64,000 nt of DNA. Source: Rhodovastum sp963709085. Its GTDB lineage: Bacteria; Pseudomonadota; Alphaproteobacteria; Acetobacterales; Acetobacteraceae. A program made the position numbers and the translations under genes. Of the stretch, positions 1 to 9,680 are shown piece by piece (within the stretch, counting starts at the first letter, position 1; each line of letters starts with the position of its first letter). The notes beneath the pieces were generated by a model. That model searched no databases, was not told the origin of the DNA, and saw nothing but the letters and a program-made list of their open reading frames with translations. Location of the stretch: contig CAVPVB010000024.1 of NCBI GenBank assembly GCA_963709085.1, positions 434,001-498,000 of the forward strand, given 5' to 3'.

Positions 1-529
1 GGCGTTGAGCATCGACAGTTGCGCGGGCAAGGGCACCCGGATCACGCTCTGGCTGCCGGTCGCGGATTCGCCCGCAACGACGGCGGCATCGCCGCCCGAA
101 GCGGATGCCGCTTCATTCCCGGCCGGCAAGGCAAGAACGCCGTCCGTGCGGGTGCTGGTGGTGGACGACGAGGATCTGGTGCGGGAAATGCTCGCCGAGA
201 CCCTGGAGGATTCCGGCTTTCAGGTGCTGACCGCCGGGGGCGGCACCGCGGCGCTCGCCCTGCTCGCCGCCGGGGAGGCGGTGGACATCCTCATTTCGGA
301 CCTCTCCATGCCGGGCATGGACGGCATCGCCGTCATCCGCGCCGCCCAGGAGCGCCGCCCCGGGCTGCCGGCGGTGCTGCTGACCGGCTATGCCGGGGAC
401 AGTGCCGCCATCGCCATCGGCGGGGCCGTTTCCGGGGCCTTTTCGCTGCTGCGCAAGCCGGTCCGCGCGCATGATCTGGTGGACCGGGTCCAGGCCCTGC
501 TCGCGGCACGGGCGAACGTCAAACCGTAA
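1..529 (+). CDS. C-terminal end of a hybrid sensor histidine kinase (partial)
   Basis: The frame is open at the left edge, so only the C-terminus is present. The first residues (GKGTRITLWLPV) match the last strand and G2 box of a HATPase_c domain. A linker of about 30 residues leads into a complete receiver domain with the acidic pair in VLVVDDEDLV, the phospho-acceptor Asp in ILISDLSMPG, and a Lys in LLRKPV. The likely role is a membrane or cytosolic hybrid kinase that phosphorylates its own receiver. The input domain lies outside the window. A TTG at 5 could be taken as a start, but it would fall inside the ATPase fold, so truncation by the window is preferred. Confidence 0.85.
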   Translation, partial: ALSIDSCAGKGTRITLWLPVADSPATTAASPPEADAASFPAGKARTPSVRVLVVDDEDLVREMLAETLEDSGFQVLTAGGGTAALALLAAGEAVDILISDLSMPGMDGIAVIRAAQERRPGLPAVLLTGYAGDSAAIAIGGAVSGAFSLLRKPVRAHDLVDRVQALLAARANVKP

Positions 530-559
530 GCCCCATCGATGGCTCCGAAGGCGAGGCGG

Positions 560-988
560 TCAGTCGGGAAACTGGACCACCCGCCAGTACAGCTCCAGCA
601 TGCCGATCAACTCGATGAAGTCCTGCCCCAGACGCTGCTTGAGAATGTAGCCCGCGACATTCTTGTCATAGGCCTGCATCCGGTCCTCCTCCGCCGCCGA
701 GGTGGTCATCACGAACACCACCATGCGGTGCAGCAACGGATCGCTGCGCAGCACCTCGAGAAACTCGATCCCGCCCATTCGCGGCATGTTCAGATCGAGC
801 AGGATGAGGCACGGCGACGGCACCTTCTCGTAGCCGTTCTCGCCGCGCAGACGCTCCAGCGCCTCAATGCCGTTGCATGCCTCGATCACCGGATTGGCGA
901 TCTTCAATTCCCGGAACGACCGCTTGACGGCCATCCGGTCGACCTTGTCGTCGTCGACCAGCAGGATGTTCACGGTCGCGCCGGTCAT
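560..988 (-). CDS. Rcp1-type single-domain response regulator
   Basis: A 142-residue stand-alone receiver domain. Acidic residues DDD lie at 12-14, the phospho-acceptor is Asp65 in LILLDLNMPR, the Thr pair in FVMTTSA is the switch position, and the conserved Lys follows in ILKQR. The pattern resembles Rcp1/BphR regulators that pair with phytochrome kinases. The start codon overlaps the stop of the phytochrome gene by 4 bases (ATGA), which supports translational coupling and a cognate kinase-regulator pair. There is no DNA-binding output domain, so the phosphate is probably passed on or used in a protein contact. Confidence 0.9.
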   Translation of the reverse strand: MTGATVNILLVDDDKVDRMAVKRSFRELKIANPVIEACNGIEALERLRGENGYEKVPSPCLILLDLNMPRMGGIEFLEVLRSDPLLHRMVVFVMTTSAAEEDRMQAYDKNVAGYILKQRLGQDFIELIGMLELYWRVVQFPD

Positions 989-3270
989 GGGATGGCCTCG
1001 TTCCAGGTGAAGACGAAAACGCTGCCACGGGCGGGCGGGGCACTTTCGACCCAGATCCGCCCGCCATGCGCCTGCACCTTTTTCTTGACGATAGCCAGGC
1101 CGATGCCGCTCGATTCGACATCGTCGCGGCTTGCCAGAGTCTGGAAGATCACGAAAATGCGGTCATGGAACCGCGGCGCGATGCCGGGCCCGTCATCGCT
1201 GACGCGGAATTCCGCCACCCCGTCCTGCAGCCGCATGGCAACGGTGATACGGCCTTCGGACCGGTCATGGTGTTTCACCCCGTTGCCGATCAGGTTGGTC
1301 AGCACCACCGTGATCGGCGCGCGATGGGTGCGGATCACCGGCATCTCCCCCTCGCAGGCAACGGTGAAGCCGGGCGGCGGCGCCAGCATGGCGGTGATGT
1401 CCTGCACCAGGGCGGCGATATCCACATCCTCGACCGGCGCATCGGTATGCCGGCCGACGCGCGAATAGGCCAGCAGCCCGTCCAGCAGCAATTGCAGCCG
1501 CGCCACCCGGCCTTGCAGCATCCGCAGGTTCTCGACCGTGTCCGGATTGGCCGCCGCCCCGAGGTCCTCGCCGATCCATTGCGCCAGATGCCCGATCGCG
1601 CGCAGCGGCGCCTTCAGATCGTGCGACGCCGCATAGGCGAATTCCTCCAGATCGGCATTTGACCGCTCCAGGTCGCGCTGCCGGTTGGGTTGACCGGACA
1701 GCGAGTCGAAGCGGCGCAGCTGGGTGAGTTCGGCCTTCGTGCGCCGTGCCACCTCCGCCTCGACCGCGCCGCGCAGATCGCCGGCGAGCGCCAGATCGAC
1801 TTCCGCCCAGGGCACGGCGCGGCCGCGCACCGTCTCCTTCCAGAGGACGAAGGAGGTGCGCGGGGAAAGCCGGCCGGTCGCCGGCTCAAGGGTGGCGTGC
1901 TCGGCCGGATTGCCGCCCCAGGTGACCGTGCGCGCCACTTCCGGCCGGAACCACAGGATCGCGTCGTCGGTCCCCTGCGTGAGCGGCAGCAGCAGCGCGC
2001 CGCTGCCCTCGCTGGTGCAGCCGGCGAGGGCGGGATAGCGCAGGCCAAGATCGTCAACCGCCAGCAACTGGCCGCCGGCGGCCAGTTGCAACGCCGCGAA
2101 GGCCCGCTCGGCGGCAGCCAGCGGTGGGGTGCGGCCGAGGCAGCGGAAGGCGCCGGAAAAACTCACCACCACGCCGGCCGCGTCCACCAGACGGAGCAGT
2201 TCCGCCTCCGCCCCGGTCAGCGCCTCGGCCAGCGGCACCGGGGCGGCGAGCCGGTCGGCCAGGGCGCGCAGGGTGGCCTGGCGCTGGTGCCGTTGAGCAT
2301 AAAGATCCGCCTCGCCCAGGCTGACCAGCAGCAGCGACACGACCTGGCCGATCATGTCGGCGACCGCCCGCAGATCGGGTCCCGCCACCCGCGGCGTTGC
2401 GTGATGGCACACCAGCATGCCCCACAGGCTGTGCCCGTGCGCGAGCCCGATGGTCAGACTCGCCGCGGTCTTCATGTTGCGCATGTATTCGCGGTGAATG
2501 GGCGAGGCGCTGCGCAGGGTGCTATGGGTGAGGTCGAGCGGCGTGCCGTCGTCCAGCCCCGGATCGGTCAGCAGCGGCACCGGCTGATAGCTGGAATCGA
2601 CGATTGCGCCGACGCGCTGGCGCAAATACTGCCGCCGTGCCTGCGGCGGGATGTCGGTCGCCGGATAGTGCAGCCCGAGATAGGATTCGAGCGGCGCCGC
2701 GCGGGCCTCGGCGATCACTTCGCCATGTCCGTCCGCGCCGAAGCGGTAGGCCATCACCCGGTCGTAGCCGGTGATCGCCCGCAGCCCGCGCACCGCCAGC
2801 TCGCACAGCTCGCCGGGCGTGGTCGCGTATTTGAATGTTTCCAGAACCGACTGCGCCACGGTGACGGGCGGGGTCTGCCAGGGCTCGGGGTGGCGCGGCT
2901 CGATGTCCACGCAAATGCGCAGGCCCGAGCGGTGCGCGTTCAGATGAAGCAGGCCGCCATCCGGCCCGGGCAGCGAATGCACCTCGCTGAGCGCCGTGCC
3001 GTCGCGCAGCCCCGTCCCCTGCAGGGCGCGGCTGACCGCCTCGCCGACCGCCTCCGCCAGGGGCCGGCCGAGCACGGCTTCGGCCGGGCGCCCCAGAATC
3101 GCCGCGAGATTGGCGCTGGCATGGGTCACCAGCAGGCCATCGGCCAGCGCCGCCAGCACCGCGCCGTGCGGCTGGATCGCACCGGGAATGTGGATCGGCT
3201 CCTGCTCGCAGAGCGACAGGTCGAGCGCCGGCGATGCATCCGGGGGGATCGATTCCCGGGAACCGCTCAT
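985..3270 (-). CDS. bphP: Bacteriophytochrome histidine kinase
   Basis: A 761-residue red/far-red photoreceptor kinase. Cys21 in SLCEQEPIHIPGAIQPHG is the biliverdin-attaching position of bacteriophytochromes. PAS, GAF and PHY domains follow. The GAF contains YPATDIPPQARRQYL with the DIP chromophore-pocket motif and RSASPIHREY with the conserved His. The PHY tongue has PRTSFVLWKE. The output is HisKA (His550 in SHDLKAPLRAI) plus HATPase_c (N box near 660, GIGLAI near 723). The ATG at 3270 is preferred over an upstream in-frame Met because 17 low-complexity residues before it come from a tandem repeat. No heme oxygenase gene lies next to it, so biliverdin must come from elsewhere. Confidence 0.93.
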   Translation of the reverse strand: MSGSRESIPPDASPALDLSLCEQEPIHIPGAIQPHGAVLAALADGLLVTHASANLAAILGRPAEAVLGRPLAEAVGEAVSRALQGTGLRDGTALSEVHSLPGPDGGLLHLNAHRSGLRICVDIEPRHPEPWQTPPVTVAQSVLETFKYATTPGELCELAVRGLRAITGYDRVMAYRFGADGHGEVIAEARAAPLESYLGLHYPATDIPPQARRQYLRQRVGAIVDSSYQPVPLLTDPGLDDGTPLDLTHSTLRSASPIHREYMRNMKTAASLTIGLAHGHSLWGMLVCHHATPRVAGPDLRAVADMIGQVVSLLLVSLGEADLYAQRHQRQATLRALADRLAAPVPLAEALTGAEAELLRLVDAAGVVVSFSGAFRCLGRTPPLAAAERAFAALQLAAGGQLLAVDDLGLRYPALAGCTSEGSGALLLPLTQGTDDAILWFRPEVARTVTWGGNPAEHATLEPATGRLSPRTSFVLWKETVRGRAVPWAEVDLALAGDLRGAVEAEVARRTKAELTQLRRFDSLSGQPNRQRDLERSNADLEEFAYAASHDLKAPLRAIGHLAQWIGEDLGAAANPDTVENLRMLQGRVARLQLLLDGLLAYSRVGRHTDAPVEDVDIAALVQDITAMLAPPPGFTVACEGEMPVIRTHRAPITVVLTNLIGNGVKHHDRSEGRITVAMRLQDGVAEFRVSDDGPGIAPRFHDRIFVIFQTLASRDDVESSGIGLAIVKKKVQAHGGRIWVESAPPARGSVFVFTWNEAIP

Positions 3271-3315
3271 GGCCCGCCCACCGCGATGGCGCCCACCGCC
3301 GTGGCGCCCACCGGG
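3271..3315 (-). repeat. Three 15-bp tandem repeats directly upstream of bphP
   Basis: Three contiguous 15-base units (coding-strand forms CCCGGTGGGCGCCAC, GGCGGTGGGCGCCAT, CGCGGTGGGCGGGCC) end exactly at the bphP ATG. Each carries GGTGGGC, a possible weak ribosome-binding sequence, so repeat number would set how many such sites precede the start. The middle unit supplies the alternative upstream Met codons. Confidence 0.8.
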
Positions 3316-3545
3316 AAACACTGTCGCCCGACATCCTGCGCCGGCCCGCCCGCCTTCATCATGGCTGAGGTTCCATCAGATGACTGTCGCTGCGGCAGAC
3401 GGGAATAGCAACGCCGCCGTAAGCCTTTCGGCTGTTCACGCCCTTGCCAACCGGCCGGCCGCATAACAACGGTATTCCCATAAGTCCACGCCATGGGATC
3501 GGCCGGCACCGCCCGCCAAACGAGCCCACGGCCCTGCCCTCAGGA

Positions 3546-4103
3546 TCAGGACTTGCCGTCCAAGGTACGCCAGACGTGCAGCATCTTGCGACCTGCCGTC
3601 AATTCCTCGCTGTCGCCGCATACGGCGACGGGATCGCGGTGGATTTCCCACACCTGCGCCCGCCCCCCCGCCAGGGCGGGATCGCCGCAGGCACAACGCC
3701 GCCCCGGCTGGGTCTTTCCCGGCATCGCCAGATAAACGGACAGCCGCGCCAGCAGCATGTCGGGCCGGAACGGCTTGGTAATAAAGTCGTTGGCGCCGAG
3801 CCGCAGCGCCGCGGCGCGCATCCGTTCGTCGTCATACCCGGTAAGCATGACGATCGGCACTTTGGCATAGCCGGGCAGCGCCCGGATCGCCTCGCACGCC
3901 AGCAGCCCGTTGAGCCGCGGCATGCCGATATCCAGCAGCACCAGCCGTGCGGTGAATTGCCGGGCCAGACTGACGGCCTCCAGCCCATCGGCGGCCGGGA
4001 AGACCTGTTGCTCCATGTGCAGCAGAATGGAACGGATGATTCCGCGCATCAGCGTCTCGTTCTCGCCCACGATCACGCCATTGGCGATTTCCGCGTAGCT
4101 CAT
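3546..4103 (-). CDS. Response regulator, receiver domain with C-terminal extension
   Basis: 185 residues. The receiver domain fills about residues 8-130, with an acidic GENE segment near 13-16 instead of the usual DD, phospho-acceptor Asp58 in LVLLDIGMPR, the switch Thr in VMLTGYD and Lys in FITKPFRPD. The last 50 residues contain a CACG segment and match nothing I recognise. Its start overlaps the stop of the upstream hybrid kinase by 4 bases, so the two are almost certainly co-translated and functionally paired. Confidence 0.85.
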   Translation of the reverse strand: MSYAEIANGVIVGENETLMRGIIRSILLHMEQQVFPAADGLEAVSLARQFTARLVLLDIGMPRLNGLLACEAIRALPGYAKVPIVMLTGYDDERMRAAALRLGANDFITKPFRPDMLLARLSVYLAMPGKTQPGRRCACGDPALAGGRAQVWEIHRDPVAVCGDSEELTAGRKMLHVWRTLDGKS

Positions 4104-6227
4104 AGCGGCTGCAACCGGCGTTCGCGCATGAACGCCTCCAGGGCCGCCAGCGCCGCGCAGGTTTCCGCGCGCACCTGGTGGGCCAGCCCCTCGGTGTCCG
4201 GCGCGTCGCTCGCCGCCGCGCGCTCGAAGCTGCGCGACGCCACCGACAGCGCGGTGAAGCCGAACATGCCGGCGGCGGATGCCAGCACATGGGCGGTTTC
4301 CGTCAGCAGCGACGGTGCGGCAAATTCATCCAGCAACTGCAGCATCAGTTCCTTGCGGGCACGCAGCGACAGGAGAGTGGCGGCGATCTCCCCGGGCGGG
4401 AGAAAGGCGAGCGTCTGGTCAAGCAGAGCGCGATCGAGCAGTGGCGGGGCCAGCCGCGGAGGCGCCGGCCGGGTAAGGGATCGGCCTTCGCACCCGGCTC
4501 CCGACGGGGAAAACGCGGGCTGGGAAGATGGGACCTGGGAAGATGGGGAACAATCCTGCGTCCAGTCCGGTGGGGTACGCGCCATGACGCCGGCAATCGC
4601 GCGCATCAGCATCGTATACTCCACCGGCTTGGCGATGTGCCCGTCCATGCCGGCCTCCCGGCATTGCGCCAGCCGGTCGGGAACGGAGTAGGCCGTCAGC
4701 GCCAGAATCGGTATCTGACCGCGTGGGGCGCCCAGCGCCCGGATGCGCCGCGTCGCCTCCAGCCCGTCCATCTCCGGCATGCGCACATCCATCAGGATCA
4801 GATCGAAATCCTGCTCGGTTGCAAGCCGCACCGCTTCCTGGCCGCTTTCCGCCAGCACCACCGCATGGCCGCCGGTGCTCAAAAAGGCGCCGATCACGTC
4901 GCGGTTCATCGCGATGTCGTCCACCAGCAACACGCGCTTTGGCGATGGCGCCGGCGCGTCCGGCACGGCGTCCGCCAGCGCGGGCGATCCGGTCCCGGCG
5001 GTCGGCAGTTCCAGCCAGAACACGCTGCCGCCACACGGGTTGGCGGTGTAGCCGATCGCGCCATGCATCAGCCCGACGATCCGCGTGGCGATGGCCAGGC
5101 CAAGCCCCGCCCCTTCCACCGAAGCGGCGGCTCCCAGCCGCTCGAAATCCTGGAACAGGCAGCCGAGGTTGCCTTCACTGATGCCGTGACCGGTATCGAC
5201 GACCTCGATGCGCAGCCCACCGGGCATGGCGCCCGCCAGCAGGCGCAATTCCACCCCGCCAGCATCGGTATATTTGACCGCATTGCCGAGCAGATTGAGC
5301 AAGACCTGACGCAACCGCGAAGGGTCGGCGACGATTTGCTGCGGGGCATCCGCGGAGATGCACAGATGCAGGCTCAACGCATGCTGGGCCGCCATCGGCT
5401 CGATCAGCGCGATGCTTCGTTCAGCCAGGCTCGCGTACTGAAAGCGGCTCCGGATGCAGCGTCATGCGCCCGCTTTCGATACTGGCGAAATCCAGCACCT
5501 GTTCGATCATCCCGCGCAGATGCTGCCCGGCCTGCATCATCGCGCCGACGCGCGTGTCCTGCAGCGGGGAAAGTCCGCCCTCCATCCGCAGCAACTGGGC
5601 GTAGCCGAGGATGCCGTTGAGCGGTGTGCGCAGTTCGTGCGTCACCATGGCGACGAAGCGGGTTTTGGCCCGGTTGGCCTGTTCCGCGGCTTCCGTGGCG
5701 GCGCGCAACTCGACCTCGGCGGCCTCGCGGATGGCCACCTCCCGTTCGAGCGCCGCGTTCACCGCGGTGAGGTCATGCAGCGAGCCGGCGAGGCGCTGGC
5801 GAAGCTCCTTCTGGGCCACCGCGCGGGTGATGGCGCGCCACAGGCAGTTCTCGTTAAGCTGATCCTTCACCAGATAATCCTGCACGCCGCGCTTCATCGC
5901 CTCGACGGCGATCGCTTCGTTGCCATGGCCGGTCACCAGCACGACGGCACATGACAGTTCACCACCGGCGGCGGCGTCCTCCAGGAATTCGAACCCATTC
6001 ATGTCGGGCAGGTTGAAATCCAGCAGTACGCAATCAGCCTTGCGTGTGCGCAGGGCCGCCAGCCCGGTGGCGCCATCGCCCGCCAGCACGATGTCGAAGG
6101 CGCCCGGCGCTTTCCGCGCCAGCAACCTGCCATAGAGCCGCCGATCCGTGTCATCGTCATCGACGATAAGCAGTTGGTAGCTGTGGCCTGCGTCTGCCAA
6201 ACCGACATCATTCATGCGCAGCACCAT
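4100..6227 (-). CDS. Hybrid sensor kinase REC-HisKA-HATPase-REC-Hpt, frame broken by one extra base
   Basis: Read with one base removed at about 5428-5429, this is one protein of about 708 residues: a receiver (Asp in VLLDFNLPDMNG), a coiled linker, HisKA (His in MVTHELRTPLNG), HATPase_c (N box in LLNLLGNAVKYTD), a second receiver (LILMDVRMPEMDG) and a C-terminal Hpt (His in TAHVLASAAG). As given, it falls into two open frames, 5421-6227 and 4100-5395. Deleting one C in GAGCCTGG joins the pieces as E-L-A-E-R-S-I-A-L-I-E-P-M, a normal kinase linker. The receiver-first order and the Hpt suggest a phosphorelay node feeding the overlapping downstream regulator. Sequencing error is the likely cause of the break. 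Confidence 0.85.
4520..4549 (-). repeat. Two 15-bp tandem units inside the hybrid kinase
   Basis: Plus-strand units CTGGGAAGATGGGAC and CTGGGAAGATGGGGA lie side by side in the linker between the second receiver and the Hpt domain. The unit is in frame and encodes a repeated five-residue SSQ-containing segment. Confidence 0.7.
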
Positions 6228-6419
6228 GCCAGCGAAACGTTGATGAAAACTTGGTGTTTATAACGTAATAGTTTCATGTTCTTGAAACATGCCGGCGCGC
6301 TGCCCTCGCCCCGACGCCGACGGGCTTGCGCCCACGGCGCGTCATGACAGAATAGCCTGAAGAACATAGGATCAGCCGCAATGTCGGGTCGGGTCAGGCA
6401 GCAACCGGAGATCGGTCGA

Positions 6420-6914
6420 ATGATGCGCTTCCACGCCTTGCGTCTCGCCCTGACGCTCAGCCCGATGCTGCTGATCGTGGGATGCGCTTCCTCTTCCGGA
6501 ATCGGCTGCACGGCGCAGGTGCTCGAAAACCGGATGCAGACGCAGCTGAAATCCGACATTGCCGCCGGCCGGGTGACTCTGGAGAAGCTGCCAGACGGCA
6601 CCCGCGTCACGATCGCCGAACAATCACTGTATCCGAACGGCAAAACAGAGCTGGACGACACCGGGCGCAGCGTCCTCACCAACGTCATCGAGGCCCTGCT
6701 GGAGCCGGCCCTCCTGCAGATCGCGGTCGCCGATTCACCGGCGACGCCGGCGGGTTTGCAAGCATCGCACGTTGACTCGGTCACGCAGTACTTCAAGGAC
6801 GCCGGGCTTGAGGCCGTATTGCAGCCCGCCGCGCCGCCGCAGGAGACGCCGGCGGAAGCAGCCGGCACGATTCCCCAGGGGCTGACGATCACCGTCAAGG
6901 TTATCGCCAGTTGA
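6420..6914 (+). CDS. Predicted outer-membrane lipoprotein with OmpA-like C-terminal segment
   Basis: About 164 residues from the ATG at 6420 (a second ATG follows at once). GGAG at 6407-6410 is well spaced. A signal peptide runs to the lipobox LIVGC, with Cys22 as the likely acylated residue. The segment LYPNGKTELDDTGRSVL, then IAVADSP and SVTQYFKDAGL, follows the spacing of an OmpA/MotB-like peptidoglycan-binding fold, but key residues of the classic motif are not clear. The gene lies alone between divergent and downstream transcription units. An upstream ATG at 6381 would bury the signal peptide, so it was not chosen. Confidence 0.7.
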   Translation: MMRFHALRLALTLSPMLLIVGCASSSGIGCTAQVLENRMQTQLKSDIAAGRVTLEKLPDGTRVTIAEQSLYPNGKTELDDTGRSVLTNVIEALLEPALLQIAVADSPATPAGLQASHVDSVTQYFKDAGLEAVLQPAAPPQETPAEAAGTIPQGLTITVKVIAS

Positions 6915-7167
6915 TCGCCGCCCGGATCATTCCGGGCGAGCGCCGTGTCATGTCCGCGCCGTCGCGATAAACTGGTTGTGATGGCACGGCTTTCGTTCGC
7001 CGCCCGCGCGGCCGCGCTGCTAAAGTTATGGTTACTTGCACCCCGCGTTTGACGGCAGCGTCGTGCCAATCGGTCTGACAATGCCCTCCGGGTTGTCTGG
7101 CCCGGTGCGTCTGATAACGTCGAAGCGGCCAAAATATGGAACGAAAACAAAACCGGGAGGTCAATCA

Positions 7168-8364
7168 ATGTCTCGCATCCTCTCGCTGGACGGCGGCGGC
7201 TCCTGGGCCGTGCTGCAGGTCATGGCCCTGCAAAAGATCTACGGTATCGACGCCAGCGGCCACGATGTGCTGAGCAACTTCGATATCGTTGCCGCCAATT
7301 CCGGCGGTAGCATCACCCTCGGTGGGTTGATCGAGAACAAAACCCTGCGCGCGCTGCGCGACGACTTCTTTCTGAGCCTGCAGGAGCGCCAGAGCATCTT
7401 CGTCCGCGCCGGCTTCTTCGATGATCCGGAGGCGGCACTGCTGCGCCCCCTCGACGTGGGCGCCAAGTACAGCGCCCACGCCAAGCTGCAAGGATTACGA
7501 CGCGTCTTCACCCAGTACGGCGACGTGCCCTTGTCGAAGCTGCCCGCGGCGGTGAATTGCGCGCATTTCCCCGACATCATTATCGCCGGCTTCGACTACG
7601 ACCGCACGCGTGGCTATTTGTTCCGCTCCAATCGGAACAGCCCGGCGCGCAGTCCGGGCGACGTGCTCGACCCCACGCTCGCCGAGGCGGTGCACGCCTC
7701 CTCGAACGCGCCGGTTCTGTATTTCGATGCCCCCGCCCGTGTGCAGGGTCGTCAGTTCTGGGACGGCGGCATCGCCGGCTACAACAATCCGGTGCTGATC
7801 GCCGTGATCGAGGCGCTGGCCAGCCGGCAGGGCCCCGCCGATATCCGCGCCCTCAGCATCGGCACCGGAACCGTGTTTCTGCCGTTCGACCGTGATCATC
7901 TGCAGCCGCCGGATCTGGTGCAGCGGCCGAAGCAATCCGCGCCGATCGCCGATCTGAAGGAGCTGGCGACCGCGATCGTCGATGACCCGCCGGATATCGC
8001 CTCGTTTCACGCCCATGTCGCGGTTGGCGGACCGATGCCCGGCAAAGACGGCCAACCGGTGCCGAGCCCGATCGTGCGCCTGAATGCACTCATCCAGCCG
8101 GTATTATGCGAGACCGACTGGGCGATCCCGCCAGGGCTGACCCCGCGCGATTTCGCGGAACTGATCCAGTTGCCGATGGACGCGGTGGAGCAGGACGGGG
8201 TCGACCTGATCGTCAAGCTCGGCGAGGCATGGATCGCCGACGGGGTCCTCAATCAGGCGGTTCGGACCAACCGGGAAACGCTCGCCTGCGAAATCGGCTA
8301 CCGCACCTTCAGCCAAGGCATCGCCGCGTGGGGCCAGATGCCGCCCCGACAGGCGGTGGGCTAA
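7168..8364 (+). CDS. Patatin-like phospholipase
   Basis: 398 residues from the ATG at 7168, preceded by GGGAGG at 7155-7160. The N-terminus LSLDGGGSWAV is the oxyanion-hole DGGG motif (residues 8-11). The nucleophile is probably Ser45 in VAANSGGS, which replaces the usual first Gly of G-x-S-x-G with Ala. The catalytic Asp199 lies in FWDGGIAGYNNP. The family hydrolyses acyl esters of phospholipids or neutral lipids. There is no signal peptide, so it is probably cytosolic or peripherally membrane-bound. A longer in-frame start at 7036 lacks a ribosome-binding site. Confidence 0.88.
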   Translation: MSRILSLDGGGSWAVLQVMALQKIYGIDASGHDVLSNFDIVAANSGGSITLGGLIENKTLRALRDDFFLSLQERQSIFVRAGFFDDPEAALLRPLDVGAKYSAHAKLQGLRRVFTQYGDVPLSKLPAAVNCAHFPDIIIAGFDYDRTRGYLFRSNRNSPARSPGDVLDPTLAEAVHASSNAPVLYFDAPARVQGRQFWDGGIAGYNNPVLIAVIEALASRQGPADIRALSIGTGTVFLPFDRDHLQPPDLVQRPKQSAPIADLKELATAIVDDPPDIASFHAHVAVGGPMPGKDGQPVPSPIVRLNALIQPVLCETDWAIPPGLTPRDFAELIQLPMDAVEQDGVDLIVKLGEAWIADGVLNQAVRTNRETLACEIGYRTFSQGIAAWGQMPPRQAVG

Positions 8365-8464
8365 ACGGCGACGAAGTTCGCCTTTGCCCGGCGCGGCTAC
8401 GTCGCCCAGGTGCAGATGCGCACGCCTGCAGTGGCTGTTGGATTGCCGGCCGCAGGTAAAAGAA

Positions 8465-8541
8465 AGGCCCGGACTTTGCCCTGGACCCGCCGTCGCACGC
8501 AGCGGGCCTTCGGCACGACGGCCGAGAGGCCCCTGCCCCAC
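8465..8541. repeat. Diverged copy of the intergenic palindromic repeat
   Basis: This stretch shares TTTGCCCTGGACCCGCC and GGCCGAGAGGCCCCTG with the long-form repeat found at 47.36 and 61.36 kb, but has about 20 extra bases in the middle. It sits between the patatin gene and the convergent small gene at 8553. Confidence 0.65.
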
Positions 8542-8552
8542 TCATTTAGCCG

Positions 8553-9047
8553 TCAATCATCGACCGCCAGAGTAACCACGAACCGGCGAAAATTGGTGTC
8601 GATAGCGGGCGCCGCCGCATGCAGGTCGGTCACCCGCCCGGCCCTTGCCAGCGCCAGCGCATTGGCAATGGATGCGCGGTAATCGGTCCAGGCATTCGCC
8701 AGCCGGCAATTCGTCGGAGAATCCGAAACGTTGGCGTTCGCCTTGGAGAACCAGGTCTCGATGCGAATGACCAGGTCGGCCACCTGCGCGTCGAGCGCGG
8801 CCGTATCGCCGGTTGGTGCCGCCAGCCGCAGCATAACCGATTGCTGCAGATCAAGCGCCGTCACCAGCAATCCGCTCTCCGCCGCGTTCTTGGACCCGGC
8901 GGCAAAAGCCTGCGGCACCCAGCCGGTCAACGCCCGCGTCGCGAGGGTGCTCAGCGTGCTGCCGTGGCCGGAAGACAGCGCGCCCACTCCGGTGCCGGCG
9001 AGAAGAAGCAAGGAGATGCCTGACAGGGTACGTCCGGCGATAAACAT
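8553..9047 (-). CDS. Membrane-anchored or exported protein resembling a 4-helix-bundle sensor domain
   Basis: 164 residues. An N-terminal hydrophobic segment (about 10-30) is a signal anchor or signal peptide. The rest is alanine-rich and mostly helical, with ALDLQQSVMLRLA and DAQVADLVIRIE segments like the periplasmic bundle of chemoreceptors. No HAMP, signalling or kinase domain follows, so if related to chemoreceptors it is a stand-alone sensor-domain protein. A remnant of a longer receptor cannot be excluded. Function unknown. Confidence 0.55.
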   Translation of the reverse strand: MFIAGRTLSGISLLLLAGTGVGALSSGHGSTLSTLATRALTGWVPQAFAAGSKNAAESGLLVTALDLQQSVMLRLAAPTGDTAALDAQVADLVIRIETWFSKANANVSDSPTNCRLANAWTDYRASIANALALARAGRVTDLHAAAPAIDTNFRRFVVTLAVDD

Positions 9048-9140
9048 CTGTGTGTCCTATGCGATGCCTCGTTCGGGGATTCTCCTCGCCGGGTCTTAAT
9101 TTCACATGAAGGCCACGGGGCAGGCTCGCCGGCACACCGG

Positions 9141-9653
9141 CTAGCGAAACCAGCTCGCCAGAACCGTCCCCGGCGCCAGCATCACCCCCGCCCACAACAG
9201 GGCCGACAACCAGTTGGCGATCTGGAACGGCCAGAAGGGCATTTCGAAAATGCCGCACAGCAATGGAATTGTCGCCCGCATCGGGCTAAAGAAGCGGCAC
9301 AATACCACACTCATGGCCCCCCACCGCGCGAAGAACAACTCGGCGCGCGGCAACAGGTCCGGGCGGCGCGTCATCGGCCAGACATACCGCGCCCGGTCCT
9401 TCAGCCGGTAGCCAATGACATAGCTCGCCCAGTCCCCCAACGCCGCGCCCAGGCTCACCGCGAGCCATACCGGCAGGAACGGGATATGCGCGGCCCCGAT
9501 CAGCGCGCCGATGGTTACCAGGATGGTCATCCCCGGCACGACCAGCGACACGAAGGCCAGCGCCTTGAAGAAGGCGATGGCGAAAGCGATCGGCGCCGCC
9601 CAGACGGCATGCGTCTGGATGAAGGCGGCCAGCGACTGGATCAGAGCGTGCAC
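9141..9653 (-). CDS. DedA/SNARE-associated family membrane protein
   Basis: 170 residues with several hydrophobic helices. The family signature region is visible: LVVPGMTILVTIGALIGA, then AALGDWASYVIGYRLKDR and RFFSPMRATIPLLCGI, with the conserved Arg residues. DedA proteins are inner-membrane proteins linked to polyprenyl or phospholipid flipping and membrane homeostasis. The gene is separated from acylphosphatase by a short tandem repeat. The start gives a compact N-terminus with good family alignment. Confidence 0.85.
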   Translation of the reverse strand: MHALIQSLAAFIQTHAVWAAPIAFAIAFFKALAFVSLVVPGMTILVTIGALIGAAHIPFLPVWLAVSLGAALGDWASYVIGYRLKDRARYVWPMTRRPDLLPRAELFFARWGAMSVVLCRFFSPMRATIPLLCGIFEMPFWPFQIANWLSALLWAGVMLAPGTVLASWFR

Positions 9654-9680
9654 TGTTTCAATAAGCGCAAAGGATCAATC

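Noticed and set aside
4100..6227. Programmed +1 frameshifting as explanation of the breaks
   Set aside because: Sites lack a shared slippery codon, rare codon or stop at a fixed place, and the same octamer in rpoB is read without a shift. Kept only as a low-probability alternative.
6212..7168. A 318-codon minus-strand frame opposite the lipoprotein gene
   Set aside because: No family match. The plus-strand gene has a lipobox, signal peptide and ribosome site.
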